NCBI GenBank assembly: GCA_021443545.1
Contig: JABUTU010000056.1
Location: 1-33,701, forward strand
DNA length: 33,701 nucleotides
Source: Marinilabiliaceae bacterium
Lineage (GTDB): Bacteria; Bacteroidota; Bacteroidia; Bacteroidales; Marinilabiliaceae
Direction of reading: 5' to 3'
The notes beneath the pieces were generated by a model. The model did not search any database. It saw only the letters and a list, made by a program, of their open reading frames with translations, and had not been told where the DNA came from. The position numbers and the translations under genes are program-made. Of this stretch, positions 26,387-33,701 are shown piece after piece; position 1 is the first letter of the stretch; each line of letters starts with the position of its first letter.

Positions 26387-27628
26387 TTGAAAACGCAGTT
26401 AGAACTGGTGCACGAAGCATCGCGACAGATGATTAAGATAACAGACTCTTTGAGTACTGCTATCCTAAATGGTTTTGCCGACGCCCTTATTAGGGATACC
26501 GAGAGGATATTGGCAGCAAATCAGATAGATCTCTCCCGCATGTCGCCCGACGACCCTAAGTATGACCGTCTGAAACTAACGAAAGAGCGTATTGAAGGCA
26601 TTGCCTCCGACACCCGCAATGTGGCAAGGCTACCTGCCCCCTGTGGCGAGGAGTTGGAATCTCGCACATTAGATAATGGACTTCAATTGCGTAAAGTTCG
26701 CGTTCCTCTTGGCGTTGTGGGTGTCATCTATGAAGCTCGTCCCAATGTCACAGTAGATGTTGCCTCTCTGTGTCTACGGTCAGGAAACGCTGTGGTACTG
26801 AAAGGCGGTAGCGATGCACAGGATAGCAATGTAGCAATGGTCGAGACAATGCATAGTGTCCTCAGAGAATATGGCGTTACAACAGATATCATACAACTTC
26901 TGCCTCCAACTCGCGAAGCGGCGACAGAACTGATGAATGCCGTAGGACTTGTTGATGTTTTGATTCCGCGTGGCTCACAAAACCTTATCAGTGCTGTACG
27001 TTCTCAGGCAAAAGTTCCAGTTATTGAAACAGGTGCTGGTGTCGTCCACACATTCTTCGACATAGATGGAGACCTTGAGATTGCAACACGTGTTGTTGAC
27101 AATGCCAAGACCAGACGTGTCAGTGTGTGCAACGCTCTCGACTGCCTTATCGTACACAAAGGGAGACTGAACGACCTACCTTACCTGTCACGAATACTTG
27201 GAGAAAAGGGGGTGGAGATTTATGCTGATGAATGCGCTTATGAAGCTCTCAAAGCATACTATCCGGCATCCCTTCTGCAACATGCTGAAGAGAGCGATTT
27301 CGGTCGCGAGTTCCTCTCAATGAAGATGGCAATCAAGACAGTTGAGAACCTCGATGGAGCTCTCGACCACATATACAAATTCAGTCTTAAGCATTCAGAA
27401 TCAATTGTGACAAACAACGAAGAATCGGCTCATCGTTTCGAGAATGAGGTCGATGCAGCTTGTGTCTACGTCAACGCACCGACATCATTCACCGATGGTG
27501 CTCAGTTCGGGCTTGGTGCCGAAATAGGAATATCAACGCAGAAACTTCATGCTCGCGGACCTATGGCATTGAGAGAATTGACAAGCTACAAATGGCTGAT
27601 TCGTGGCAACGGACAAATCAGAAAATAG
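26387..27628 (+). CDS. proA: Gamma-glutamyl phosphate reductase ProA
   Basis: NADPH-dependent reduction of glutamyl-5-phosphate to glutamate semialdehyde. 413 residues, typical. Aldehyde dehydrogenase fold with VPLGVVGVIYEARPNVTVDVASLCLRSGNAVVLKGG, IPRGSQNLI and the catalytic Cys in RRVSVCNALDCL. The start is TTG 26387: the frame is closed by a stop at 26369-26371 and the first ATG (codon 15) would remove part of the conserved N-terminal helix. It lies 43 bp after proB. Confidence 0.95.
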   Translation: MKTQLELVHEASRQMIKITDSLSTAILNGFADALIRDTERILAANQIDLSRMSPDDPKYDRLKLTKERIEGIASDTRNVARLPAPCGEELESRTLDNGLQLRKVRVPLGVVGVIYEARPNVTVDVASLCLRSGNAVVLKGGSDAQDSNVAMVETMHSVLREYGVTTDIIQLLPPTREAATELMNAVGLVDVLIPRGSQNLISAVRSQAKVPVIETGAGVVHTFFDIDGDLEIATRVVDNAKTRRVSVCNALDCLIVHKGRLNDLPYLSRILGEKGVEIYADECAYEALKAYYPASLLQHAEESDFGREFLSMKMAIKTVENLDGALDHIYKFSLKHSESIVTNNEESAHRFENEVDAACVYVNAPTSFTDGAQFGLGAEIGISTQKLHARGPMALRELTSYKWLIRGNGQIRK

Positions 27629-27663
27629 TATTCACAACAATCTAAGATAATTTAAACATACAG

Positions 27664-28521
27664 ATGTCTGTAACAGCAATTCTCCGTATCGAATGTCCCG
27701 ACCAGAAGGGCCTTATCTCACGTGTCACAGATTTTATACAGCGCAATAATGGTAATATTGTTGCTCTTGATCAATATACCGACACTTACGAAAAGCACTT
27801 CTTCATGCGTGTTGAATGGGAGGTTGAAGGATTCGCTATAGAACGCGACCAGATAGGTCCGGCATTCCAATATGCCATAGCAACGCCTTGCCAGATGAAC
27901 TGGCAACTCGACTTCTCCGACCAAAAACTGCGTATGTGTATCATGGTTAGCAAGATGAGTCATTGTCTGTACGACCTTCTTGCTCGTTATCATGCTGGAG
28001 AACTCAATGTCGAGATACCGCTCATCATAGGCAATCACGATTGTATGCAGATTGTGGCCGACCAGTTTGGGATTCCTTTCCACCTCATCAAGATAACGAA
28101 AGAGAACAAGGCTGAACAGGAACAACTACAGATGCAACTGCTAAAGGACAACAATGTCGATTTTGTTGTTCTTGCCCGTTACATGCAAATATTAAGTCTC
28201 GATTTCATCCGTTCATATCCTAACAGGATTATCAATATCCACCACTCAACACTTCCTGCCTTTGTTGGCGCAAAACCATACCATCAGGCATACACCCGTG
28301 GTGTTAAGCTGATTGGAGCAACGGGGCACTACGTGACAGAGGACCTTGATGCAGGCCCAATCATCGAACAGGACATAATAAGGGTAACCCATAAAGATAC
28401 CCCCGAGACAATGGTTCTTAAGGGAATGGATGTGGAGAAGATTGTTCTTGCACGTGCTGTTGAAGCTCACGTGAATCGCAAGACAATCGTATGGAATAAT
28501 AAAACAATAGTATTCAGCTAA
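27664..28521 (+). CDS. purU: Formyltetrahydrofolate deformylase PurU
   Basis: Hydrolyses 10-formyl-THF to formate and THF, balancing one-carbon pools. 285 residues: N-terminal ACT domain (about 1-80; ILRIECPDQKGLISRVTDFI) and C-terminal formyltransferase-fold domain (about 85-285) with INIHHSTLPAFVGAKPYHQAY and GATGHYVTEDLDAGPIIEQD. The HxSxLPAF and LDxGPII motifs identify the family. It is 35 bp after proA and only 2 bp before hisH, so it is likely co-expressed with the histidine genes. Confidence 0.95.
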   Translation: MSVTAILRIECPDQKGLISRVTDFIQRNNGNIVALDQYTDTYEKHFFMRVEWEVEGFAIERDQIGPAFQYAIATPCQMNWQLDFSDQKLRMCIMVSKMSHCLYDLLARYHAGELNVEIPLIIGNHDCMQIVADQFGIPFHLIKITKENKAEQEQLQMQLLKDNNVDFVVLARYMQILSLDFIRSYPNRIINIHHSTLPAFVGAKPYHQAYTRGVKLIGATGHYVTEDLDAGPIIEQDIIRVTHKDTPETMVLKGMDVEKIVLARAVEAHVNRKTIVWNNKTIVFS

Positions 28522-28523
28522 TT

Positions 28524-29126
28524 ATGCAGATAGCAATAGTCAAATACAACGCCGGCAATATCCGTTCGGTTTCAAACGCACTTGAGCGAATTGGCTGTAG
28601 GGATGTTCATATTACTGATGACATTGCGGCTCTTCAATCAGCTGACAAAGTGATATTCCCCGGAGTCGGTGAGGCCTCTACTACGATGAAACATCTGCGT
28701 TCCACAGGATTGGACAAGGTCATACTCGGGCTTAAGCAACCAGTCCTTGGCATCTGCCTTGGAATGCAACTTATGTGCAACCATTCAGAAGAGGGCGATG
28801 TCGATTGCCTTGGAATCTTCCCCGTCAATGTTCGACGTTTTATCCTTCCCACTCCGAACCCCGACAATTTAAAGATTCCTCAGATGGGATGGAACACCAT
28901 CAACAACCTGAAGCAACCACTCTTCTCGCCTGAACTCGAAGGGAAGTTTGTCTATTTTGTCCATAGCTATTACGCTGAATTATGCGAATATACTGCATCG
29001 ATAACACATCATACTTTGGATTATAGCTCATCGTTGCACAAAGATAATTTCTACGCCACACAGTTCCATCCCGAGAAATCAGGCTCTGTAGGCGAAACAA
29101 TCTTACGTAATTTCATTGCCCTATGA
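28524..29126 (+). CDS. hisH: Imidazole glycerol phosphate synthase glutaminase subunit HisH
   Basis: Glutamine amidotransferase delivering ammonia to HisF. 200 residues with catalytic Cys 78 in GICLGMQLM and the His/Glu pair in QFHPEKSG. N-terminal [14 protein letters not shown] and FPGVGEA are family marks. Start ATG two bases after purU; its last 4 bp overlap the hisA ATG, a coupling typical of his operons. Confidence 0.96.
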   Translation: MQIAIVKYNAGNIRSVSNALERIGCRDVHITDDIAALQSADKVIFPGVGEASTTMKHLRSTGLDKVILGLKQPVLGICLGMQLMCNHSEEGDVDCLGIFPVNVRRFILPTPNPDNLKIPQMGWNTINNLKQPLFSPELEGKFVYFVHSYYAELCEYTASITHHTLDYSSSLHKDNFYATQFHPEKSGSVGETILRNFIAL

Positions 29127-29842
29127 TAGAGATAATCCCAGCAATCGACATGATTGAAGGCCGCTGCGTCCGCCTCTCAAAAGGAGACTATACGACAAAG
29201 AAAGTATACAATGAAGACCCTTCAGAAGTAGCCAAGATGTTTGAAGATACGGGTATCCGTCGTCTTCATGTTGTAGACCTCGATGGTGCTAAGGCTGGAC
29301 ATATTGTCAACCACAAAGCTCTTGAAAAAATCACGATGACAACATCTCTGCTTGTTGATTTCGGGGGAGGGCTCAAGACTTCTCAAGATTTGCGCATTGC
29401 CTTTGAGTGCGGAGCCAAAATGGTGACAGGAGGCTCTATCGCCATCAAGAAACCTTTCGAGTTTATGTCGTGGATTGATGAGTATGGTCCCAATAGGATT
29501 ATCCTCGGTGCCGATGCCAAAGAGGGCAAGATAGCTGTAACAGGATGGCTCGAAGAGACTGATACCGATTTGATACCATACATCAACAACTATGTCAGCA
29601 AGGGTATCAGCAAGGTAATCTGCACTGACATTTCAAAGGACGGCATGCTTCAGGGTCCTAACATAGCTCTCTATAAGGAGATAATGAAAGCACAGCCAAA
29701 CCTACATCTCATCGCCAGCGGTGGCGTTAGTTGTGCTGCCGACATCGACCGACTTGAAGAGGCGGGTATTCCCGCTGTCATAATGGGCAAAGCAATATAT
29801 GAAGGCAAAATTAGTATGGCTGAACTGCAGAAGTGGGTATAA
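29123..29842 (+). CDS. hisA: ProFAR isomerase HisA
   Basis: TIM-barrel Amadori isomerase converting ProFAR to PRFAR in histidine synthesis. 239 residues. N-terminal [20 protein letters not shown] carries the catalytic Asp (residue 8), and a second Asp is in [13 protein letters not shown]. Phosphate loops DFGGGL and ASGGV are present. Overlaps hisH by 4 bp and is followed by hisF after 51 bp. Confidence 0.96.
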   Translation: MIEIIPAIDMIEGRCVRLSKGDYTTKKVYNEDPSEVAKMFEDTGIRRLHVVDLDGAKAGHIVNHKALEKITMTTSLLVDFGGGLKTSQDLRIAFECGAKMVTGGSIAIKKPFEFMSWIDEYGPNRIILGADAKEGKIAVTGWLEETDTDLIPYINNYVSKGISKVICTDISKDGMLQGPNIALYKEIMKAQPNLHLIASGGVSCAADIDRLEEAGIPAVIMGKAIYEGKISMAELQKWV

Positions 29843-29893
29843 GAAAAAGAATTAGTAACTTCGCGCACTGCAAGCGCAACCAACTTAAAGCCG

Positions 29894-30652
29894 ATGTTAG
29901 CAAAACGCATAATACCATGTCTCGACATACGTAACGGACAGACCGTCAAGGGTGTCAACTTCGTCAACATACGCGAGGTAGGCGACCCTGTTGAACTTGG
30001 AGCATACTATGCACAACAGGGCGCCGACGAACTTGTCTTTCTCGACATCACTGCCTCTCATGAGGAACGTAAGACATTCCCAGACCTTGTTCGCCGTATA
30101 GCTCAAGGCGTCAATATTCCTTTTACCGTAGGTGGTGGCATTAGCGAATTAAAGGACGCGGACATTCTACTCAGCGCTGGAGCTGATAAGATATCTATCA
30201 ACTCGTCCGCTGTTCGAAATCCTCAACTGGTCAGCGATATGGCGCACAACTTCGGCAGTCAATTTGTTGTCGTCGCCATCGATGCTCGTTTCGACGAGAC
30301 CTCAGGTGAGTGGATTGTCACAGTTAAAGGTGGACGAGAAGCAACTGAGAAACGACTCTTCTCATGGGCCAAAGAGGTGCAGGAACGAGGTGCTGGAGAG
30401 ATACTCTTCACCTCTATGAATCATGATGGTGTGAAACAAGGATTTGCGAATGAGGCGCTTGCAAAGCTTTCGACAGAATTATCAATTCCTATTATAGCCT
30501 CTGGCGGTGCTGGAAAAATGGAACACTTCAAGGATGTGTTTACCATAGGTAAGGCTGACGCAGGTCTTGCTGCCTCCATTTTCCACTTCAAGGAGATAGC
30601 TATCCCCGACCTCAAAGAATACCTACGTAACAACGGAATTACAGTCAGATAA
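29894..30652 (+). CDS. hisF: Imidazole glycerol phosphate synthase cyclase subunit HisF
   Basis: Uses PRFAR and HisH-derived ammonia to make imidazole glycerol phosphate and AICAR. 252 residues, normal. The TIM barrel begins [22 protein letters not shown] (catalytic Asp 11), with [23 protein letters not shown] (second Asp near 130) and [11 protein letters not shown] and [11 protein letters not shown] phosphate loops. The AICAR product links this step to purine synthesis. The 51-bp gap before it contains TAACTTCG, one base off a -7 element. Confidence 0.97.
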   Translation: MLAKRIIPCLDIRNGQTVKGVNFVNIREVGDPVELGAYYAQQGADELVFLDITASHEERKTFPDLVRRIAQGVNIPFTVGGGISELKDADILLSAGADKISINSSAVRNPQLVSDMAHNFGSQFVVVAIDARFDETSGEWIVTVKGGREATEKRLFSWAKEVQERGAGEILFTSMNHDGVKQGFANEALAKLSTELSIPIIASGGAGKMEHFKDVFTIGKADAGLAASIFHFKEIAIPDLKEYLRNNGITVR

Positions 30653-30670
30653 AATATCAATATCAAGCAT

Positions 30671-31264
30671 ATGCTCAATTACTCTAAAAACCCAGACGGT
30701 CTCATCCCTGCAATTATTCAGGACAACAAGACTGGAAAGGTCTTGATGCTCGGATACATGAACGAGGAGGCCTATAAAAAAACAGTCGCTGAAGGCAAGG
30801 TCACATTCTGGAGCCGCACTCGCAAAACTCTTTGGACAAAGGGCGAGACAAGTGGCAACTTCCTTAACGTCGTTAGTATGGCAGAGGACTGCGACAACGA
30901 CACATTACTCATCAAGGTCAACCCCGACGGCCCCGTTTGCCATACTGGAACTGACACTTGTTGGGGGGAGAACAATAAGACAGACGACTTGATGTTTCTT
31001 AAAGAACTTCAAGACTTCATAGACAAACGTCATGAAGAGATGCCTGAGGGTTCATACACAACGAGTCTGTTTCAGAAAGGAACTCCTAAAATCGCCAAGA
31101 AAATGGGTGAAGAGGCAGTAGAAGCAGTCATCGGTGCTATGAACAACGATGATGAAAACTTCATCTACGAATGCGCTGACGTGGTATATCACATGATTGT
31201 CCTGCTCACTCATAAAGGATACCGCATTGAGGACGTAGCTCGCGAACTCAAATCAAGACATTAA
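30671..31264 (+). CDS. hisIE: Bifunctional phosphoribosyl-AMP cyclohydrolase / PRATP pyrophosphatase HisIE
   Basis: Carries out steps 2 and 3 of histidine synthesis. 197 residues: HisI domain (about 1-105) with LGYMNEEAYKKT, VTFWSRTRKTLWTKGETSGN, DCDNDTLLIK and metal-binding Cys in PVCHTGTDTCW; HisE domain (about 110-197) with GSYTTSLF and MGEEAVEAVIGA and CADVVYHMIVLL. Fusion is usual in Bacteroidetes. One base separates its stop from the HD-domain gene. Confidence 0.96.
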   Translation: MLNYSKNPDGLIPAIIQDNKTGKVLMLGYMNEEAYKKTVAEGKVTFWSRTRKTLWTKGETSGNFLNVVSMAEDCDNDTLLIKVNPDGPVCHTGTDTCWGENNKTDDLMFLKELQDFIDKRHEEMPEGSYTTSLFQKGTPKIAKKMGEEAVEAVIGAMNNDDENFIYECADVVYHMIVLLTHKGYRIEDVARELKSRH

Positions 31265-31265
31265 A

Positions 31266-31820
31266 GTGAATCCTCTTGGGGTTATAGAAAAGTATTATAT
31301 CAAGGGCTCAACACTCTATGATATCATTGTGACACATAGCAGTGCTGTCGCTGATTTATCACTCGCCATCGTGGATGGCCATCCAGAACTGGGTGTTGAC
31401 CGACAGTTCATTTATGAGGGGGCTATGCTTCACGATATAGGCATAATACGAACCTACGCTCCTGGAATCCACTGCGAGGGTTCTGCTAATTATATATGTC
31501 ATGGGTATCTCGGCTCTGAAATGCTTCAGGCTGAGGGCCTATACCGACATGCTCTTGTTTGCGAACGTCACACTGGAGCTGGACTGCCTCTCGATGAGAT
31601 TATCAGTATGGAACTGCCCATTCCTCACCGAGATATGATCCCCGTATCCATAGAAGAGCAGATAATATGCTATGCCGACAAGTTCTTCAGTAAGAGCAGA
31701 GACCTGAAGGAACAGAAGAGCCTCGATAGCGCATTGCATTCTGTTGCCAAATATGGAGAGGCTTCTGAGAGGCGTTTTCGTAAAATGCACGAACTGTTCA
31801 GTATACCGCGTATAGTCTAA
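31266..31820 (+). CDS. HDIG-type HD domain hydrolase
   Basis: A 184-residue HD-superfamily metal-dependent phosphohydrolase. Visible ligands are His in VTHSSAVADL, the HDIG motif in EGAMLHDIGIIRT, His in CHGYLGSEML, His in VCERHTGAG and an Asp in CYADKFFSKS. The pattern is that of small HDIG proteins acting on nucleotides, phosphoesters or second messengers; the substrate cannot be told. Start is GTG 31266, one base after hisIE, and no ATG lies near. Its place in the histidine operon may be convenience only. Confidence 0.82.
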   Translation: MNPLGVIEKYYIKGSTLYDIIVTHSSAVADLSLAIVDGHPELGVDRQFIYEGAMLHDIGIIRTYAPGIHCEGSANYICHGYLGSEMLQAEGLYRHALVCERHTGAGLPLDEIISMELPIPHRDMIPVSIEEQIICYADKFFSKSRDLKEQKSLDSALHSVAKYGEASERRFRKMHELFSIPRIV

Positions 31821-31833
31821 ACTCTAAAGCTGA

Positions 31834-32730
31834 ATGACTATGAATAATACTCTCAAACTGATACTGAAGATTATTGTGTCGGGATTCGCTTTTTGGTGGG
31901 TTGTCCGTCAGATTGATATGGTTTCGGTATGGGAGAGAATATCATCAGCCCAATGGTGGTGGATATTAACGGCATTACTGACGTACGTCATATCACAGAT
32001 TCTCAGTGCCCTTAGGGTGAATTCGCTATATAAGACTGTACCTCTCCATCTGCCCACCTCTGAAAATACCAAACTCTATTGGTTGGGTATGTTCTACAAC
32101 TTCTTTCTGCCAGGAGGAGTAGGCGGTGACGGATACAAGGTCTACTACCTACACAAATATTACGACAGTAAAGTTAAGAATATCATATCATTATTGCTAT
32201 GCGACAGAATTAGTGGTTTAGCAGCAATATGCATATACCTGCTCTTATTCACGAGTTTCTTTATCGAAGATTTACCCCTACCCTATCGCGAGTATCTGTT
32301 CCTCTTCGTTCCCGCTATTTTTTTGGGCTTCTATATCGCCGTTCGTTTTCTAAACAAAAAAGCCCTGCCCGCACAGCTTAGGGTGATGGCTTACTCGCTA
32401 CTCATTCAAGGGCTGCAGATGGCTACAGCCATGCTAATCTTCATTGCTATTGGCGGAGATATTAGAACCACTGACAATTATATGTTTCTCTTCTTCTTGA
32501 GTAGCATAGCATCAGCCATTCCCATAAGTTTCGGGGGCATTGGACTTCGTGAGATGACTTTTATAATCGGTTCTGAGTACCTTTTGGTAGACAATGATAT
32601 TTCGGTTGCCTTAAGCGTGCTATTCTATACGACATCACTTGTAAGTTCCATTCCTGGAGTAGTGTATGCTATAAGGCCTTCACTTATTAATAAGGGCAGG
32701 CACGTACCTGATAATACTAATCCCATATAA
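31834..32730 (+). CDS. UPF0104/LPG-synthase-like integral membrane protein
   Basis: A 298-residue polytopic inner-membrane protein of the lysylphosphatidylglycerol-synthase transmembrane (flippase-like, AglD-related) family, without the catalytic aminoacyl-transfer domain. About 7-8 hydrophobic segments are visible. Family motifs are LRVNSLYKT near residue 60, FYNFFLPGGVGGDGYKVYYL (about 87-107), DRISGLAAI and FGGIGLREMTF. The family is linked with lipid or lipid-linked-sugar handling; the substrate is unknown. ATG 31834 is used; a second ATG two codons on is equally possible. Its stop is one base before the nitroreductase. Confidence 0.85.
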   Translation: MTMNNTLKLILKIIVSGFAFWWVVRQIDMVSVWERISSAQWWWILTALLTYVISQILSALRVNSLYKTVPLHLPTSENTKLYWLGMFYNFFLPGGVGGDGYKVYYLHKYYDSKVKNIISLLLCDRISGLAAICIYLLLFTSFFIEDLPLPYREYLFLFVPAIFLGFYIAVRFLNKKALPAQLRVMAYSLLIQGLQMATAMLIFIAIGGDIRTTDNYMFLFFLSSIASAIPISFGGIGLREMTFIIGSEYLLVDNDISVALSVLFYTTSLVSSIPGVVYAIRPSLINKGRHVPDNTNPI

Positions 32731-32731
32731 T

Positions 32732-33340
32732 ATGAAACAGATACTTATTTCCATTCTTGCAGCACTCGCACTGGCTGGGTGTTGTGAAACAAAGAAAGCT
32801 GATTGCTCAATGGATAAATCAGCTGTGATTCTTGAGAACCTGAAGACCAGAAGAGCTGTACGCACATATAGTGATAGCATTCCTGACAAGGCACTCATTG
32901 AAAAGATAGTTGAAGCTGGCTCATACGCACCAACAGGAATGGGCATGCAGTCGCCTATCATCATCGCCGTCACTAACAAAGGTGTTCGCGACACATTGTC
33001 AAGCATGAACGCCAAGGTCATGGGAAGTCAGTCCGACCCATTCTATGGTGCGCCAGTAGTCTTAGTAGTGCTTGCAGACAAAAAGATTGGCACATATCAG
33101 TATGATGGATCACTCGTAATGGGTAACCTCATGAATGCCGCTCATGCCGTTGGTCTCTCATCATGTTGGATCCACAGAGCAAAAGAGATGTTTGAGACAC
33201 CAGAAGGCATTGCTATGCTCAAAGAGTGGGGATACGAAGGAGACTATGAAGGCATAGGCAACTGCATCATCGGCTACAACTCAGGAGAGGCCCCTACGCC
33301 AAAACCACGTAAGGCCGACTATATAAAATTCGTTGAATAA
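32732..33340 (+). CDS. Nitroreductase family protein with lipoprotein signal
   Basis: A 202-residue FMN-dependent nitroreductase-fold oxidoreductase. After residue 35 the family pattern is clear: LKTRRAVRTYSD (FMN phosphate contacts), GSYAPTGMGMQSP, YGAPVVLVVLADK, GNLMNAAHAVGLSSCWIHRA and IGNCIIGY. In front lies an SPII-type signal MKQILISILAALALAGC with Cys 17, so the enzyme may be exported and lipid anchored, unusual for a flavoenzyme that uses NAD(P)H. Last gene of the long operon, followed by a strong terminator. Confidence 0.88.
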   Translation: MKQILISILAALALAGCCETKKADCSMDKSAVILENLKTRRAVRTYSDSIPDKALIEKIVEAGSYAPTGMGMQSPIIIAVTNKGVRDTLSSMNAKVMGSQSDPFYGAPVVLVVLADKKIGTYQYDGSLVMGNLMNAAHAVGLSSCWIHRAKEMFETPEGIAMLKEWGYEGDYEGIGNCIIGYNSGEAPTPKPRKADYIKFVE

Positions 33341-33374
33341 TATTGCAGTACATTAAACTTTTAAAGCAGCATAA

Positions 33375-33406
33375 AAAAAGGCTGAATCTGCGGTTTCAGC
33401 CTTTTT
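33375..33406 (+). terminator. Rho-independent terminator
   Basis: GGCTGAA (33380-33386) pairs with TTCAGCC (33395-33401) around an 8-nt loop; flanking A5 (33375-33379) and T5 (33402-33406) extend the stem and make the U tract, so it could work on both strands. It closes the proC-to-nitroreductase operon. The region 33407-33543 shows nothing else. Confidence 0.85.
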
Positions 33407-33543
33407 GAATATTATGCTCAATCGTATAAACAATTACTACTCAGCTAAAGTATAAAAAAGTTAACATAGTACTCACCCCTCCATTCAGTTTAGCTAACAA
33501 CTGATTTTCCAAAATTAATCACACATATCTCTTCTATCTATCA

Positions 33544-33701
33544 CTAATCCACCATCATCACGTTAATACTACCATTAGTATGTTGACCCTCAATGTAACC
33601 CAAAAAGACAACATCTGGCAAATTTGTATTGACAACATCCACAAGTTTCTCAATTGCGTTGCTCCTAAGTGTGTCGTCACTATCAACAAACATTATATAC
33701 T
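33544..33701 (-). CDS. GT2 glycosyltransferase fragment (3' end, partial)
   Basis: The reverse strand reads in from the right edge with YIMFVDSDDTLRSNAIEKLV, the DxD region of family 2 glycosyltransferases (acidic metal-binding SDD), then LPDVVFLGYIEG, and stops at TAG 33544-33546. A normal GT2 has 100-200 more residues after the DxD; here only about 45 follow and no frame continues the fold downstream. It is therefore either a truncated remnant or an unusually short protein. The start lies outside the window. Confidence 0.65.
   Translation of the reverse strand, partial: YIMFVDSDDTLRSNAIEKLVDVVNTNLPDVVFLGYIEGQHTNGSINVMMVD

Noticed and set aside
1-33701. CRISPR array, IS element, phage or integrase
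   Set aside because: No regularly spaced repeats, transposase, integrase or terminal repeats were seen on either strand.

Overview
The window looks like chromosomal DNA from a Bacteroidota bacterium, most likely order Bacteroidales (Prevotella/Bacteroides-like). The signs are: no obvious Shine-Dalgarno sequences; several TAnnTTTG promoter elements, one with a TTG element 19 nt upstream in front of a tRNA; a long RecQ with a C-terminal extension; fused HisIE; a tig-clpP-clpX cluster; and repeated SPII lipoproteins and outer-membrane proteins. I see no phage, IS element, CRISPR array or rRNA. No intergenic gap exceeds 300 bp.

Layout: (1) 1-1587: the tail of an unidentified plus-strand gene, then a minus-strand MATE exporter. 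(2) 1683-6478: a tightly packed plus-strand unit of recQ, a methyltransferase-glycosyltransferase fusion, coaD and comF, with overlapping ends. (3) 6516-8970: three minus-strand envelope genes: an unknown lipoprotein, a small outer-membrane beta-barrel protein and a DUF3108 protein. (4) 9128-14055: tRNA-Leu(UAG), tig, a terminator, then clpP-clpX-murF. (5) 14058-18202, minus strand: a type-B carboxylesterase lipoprotein, a sigma-54-dependent response regulator and a histidine kinase without membrane segments, in one operon. (6) 18447-24323, plus strand: an ABC ATPase, TolC-like protein, HlyD-like adaptor and two-module FtsX/MacB permease, i.e. a complete tripartite ABC exporter. (7) 24440-33340, plus strand: proC-proB-proA, purU, hisH-hisA-hisF-hisIE, an HD-domain protein, a UPF0104/LPG-synthase-like membrane protein and a lipoprotein nitroreductase, closed by a strong terminator at 33375-33406. 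(8) 33544-33701: the 3' end of a minus-strand GT2 glycosyltransferase that stops too soon after its DSDD motif.

The most informative region is the divergent intergenic segment 18203-18446. It holds two back-to-back TGTGC-N6-GCACA dyads, which together form a perfect 18-bp inverted repeat. About 90 bp downstream is a sigma-54-like -24/-12 element (TGGCAC-N5-TTGA) facing the exporter operon. The adjacent minus-strand operon encodes a sigma-54 activator with GAFTGA. A simple model is that kinase and regulator switch on the tripartite exporter through these two sites, with the secreted esterase as part of the same response. That model is inference; the sites and genes are read directly.

Metabolically, the long right-hand operon joins proline synthesis, the middle steps of histidine synthesis and 10-formyl-THF hydrolysis. 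The HisH/HisF reaction releases AICAR, whose recycling needs 10-formyl-THF, so the position of purU beside hisH may be meaningful.
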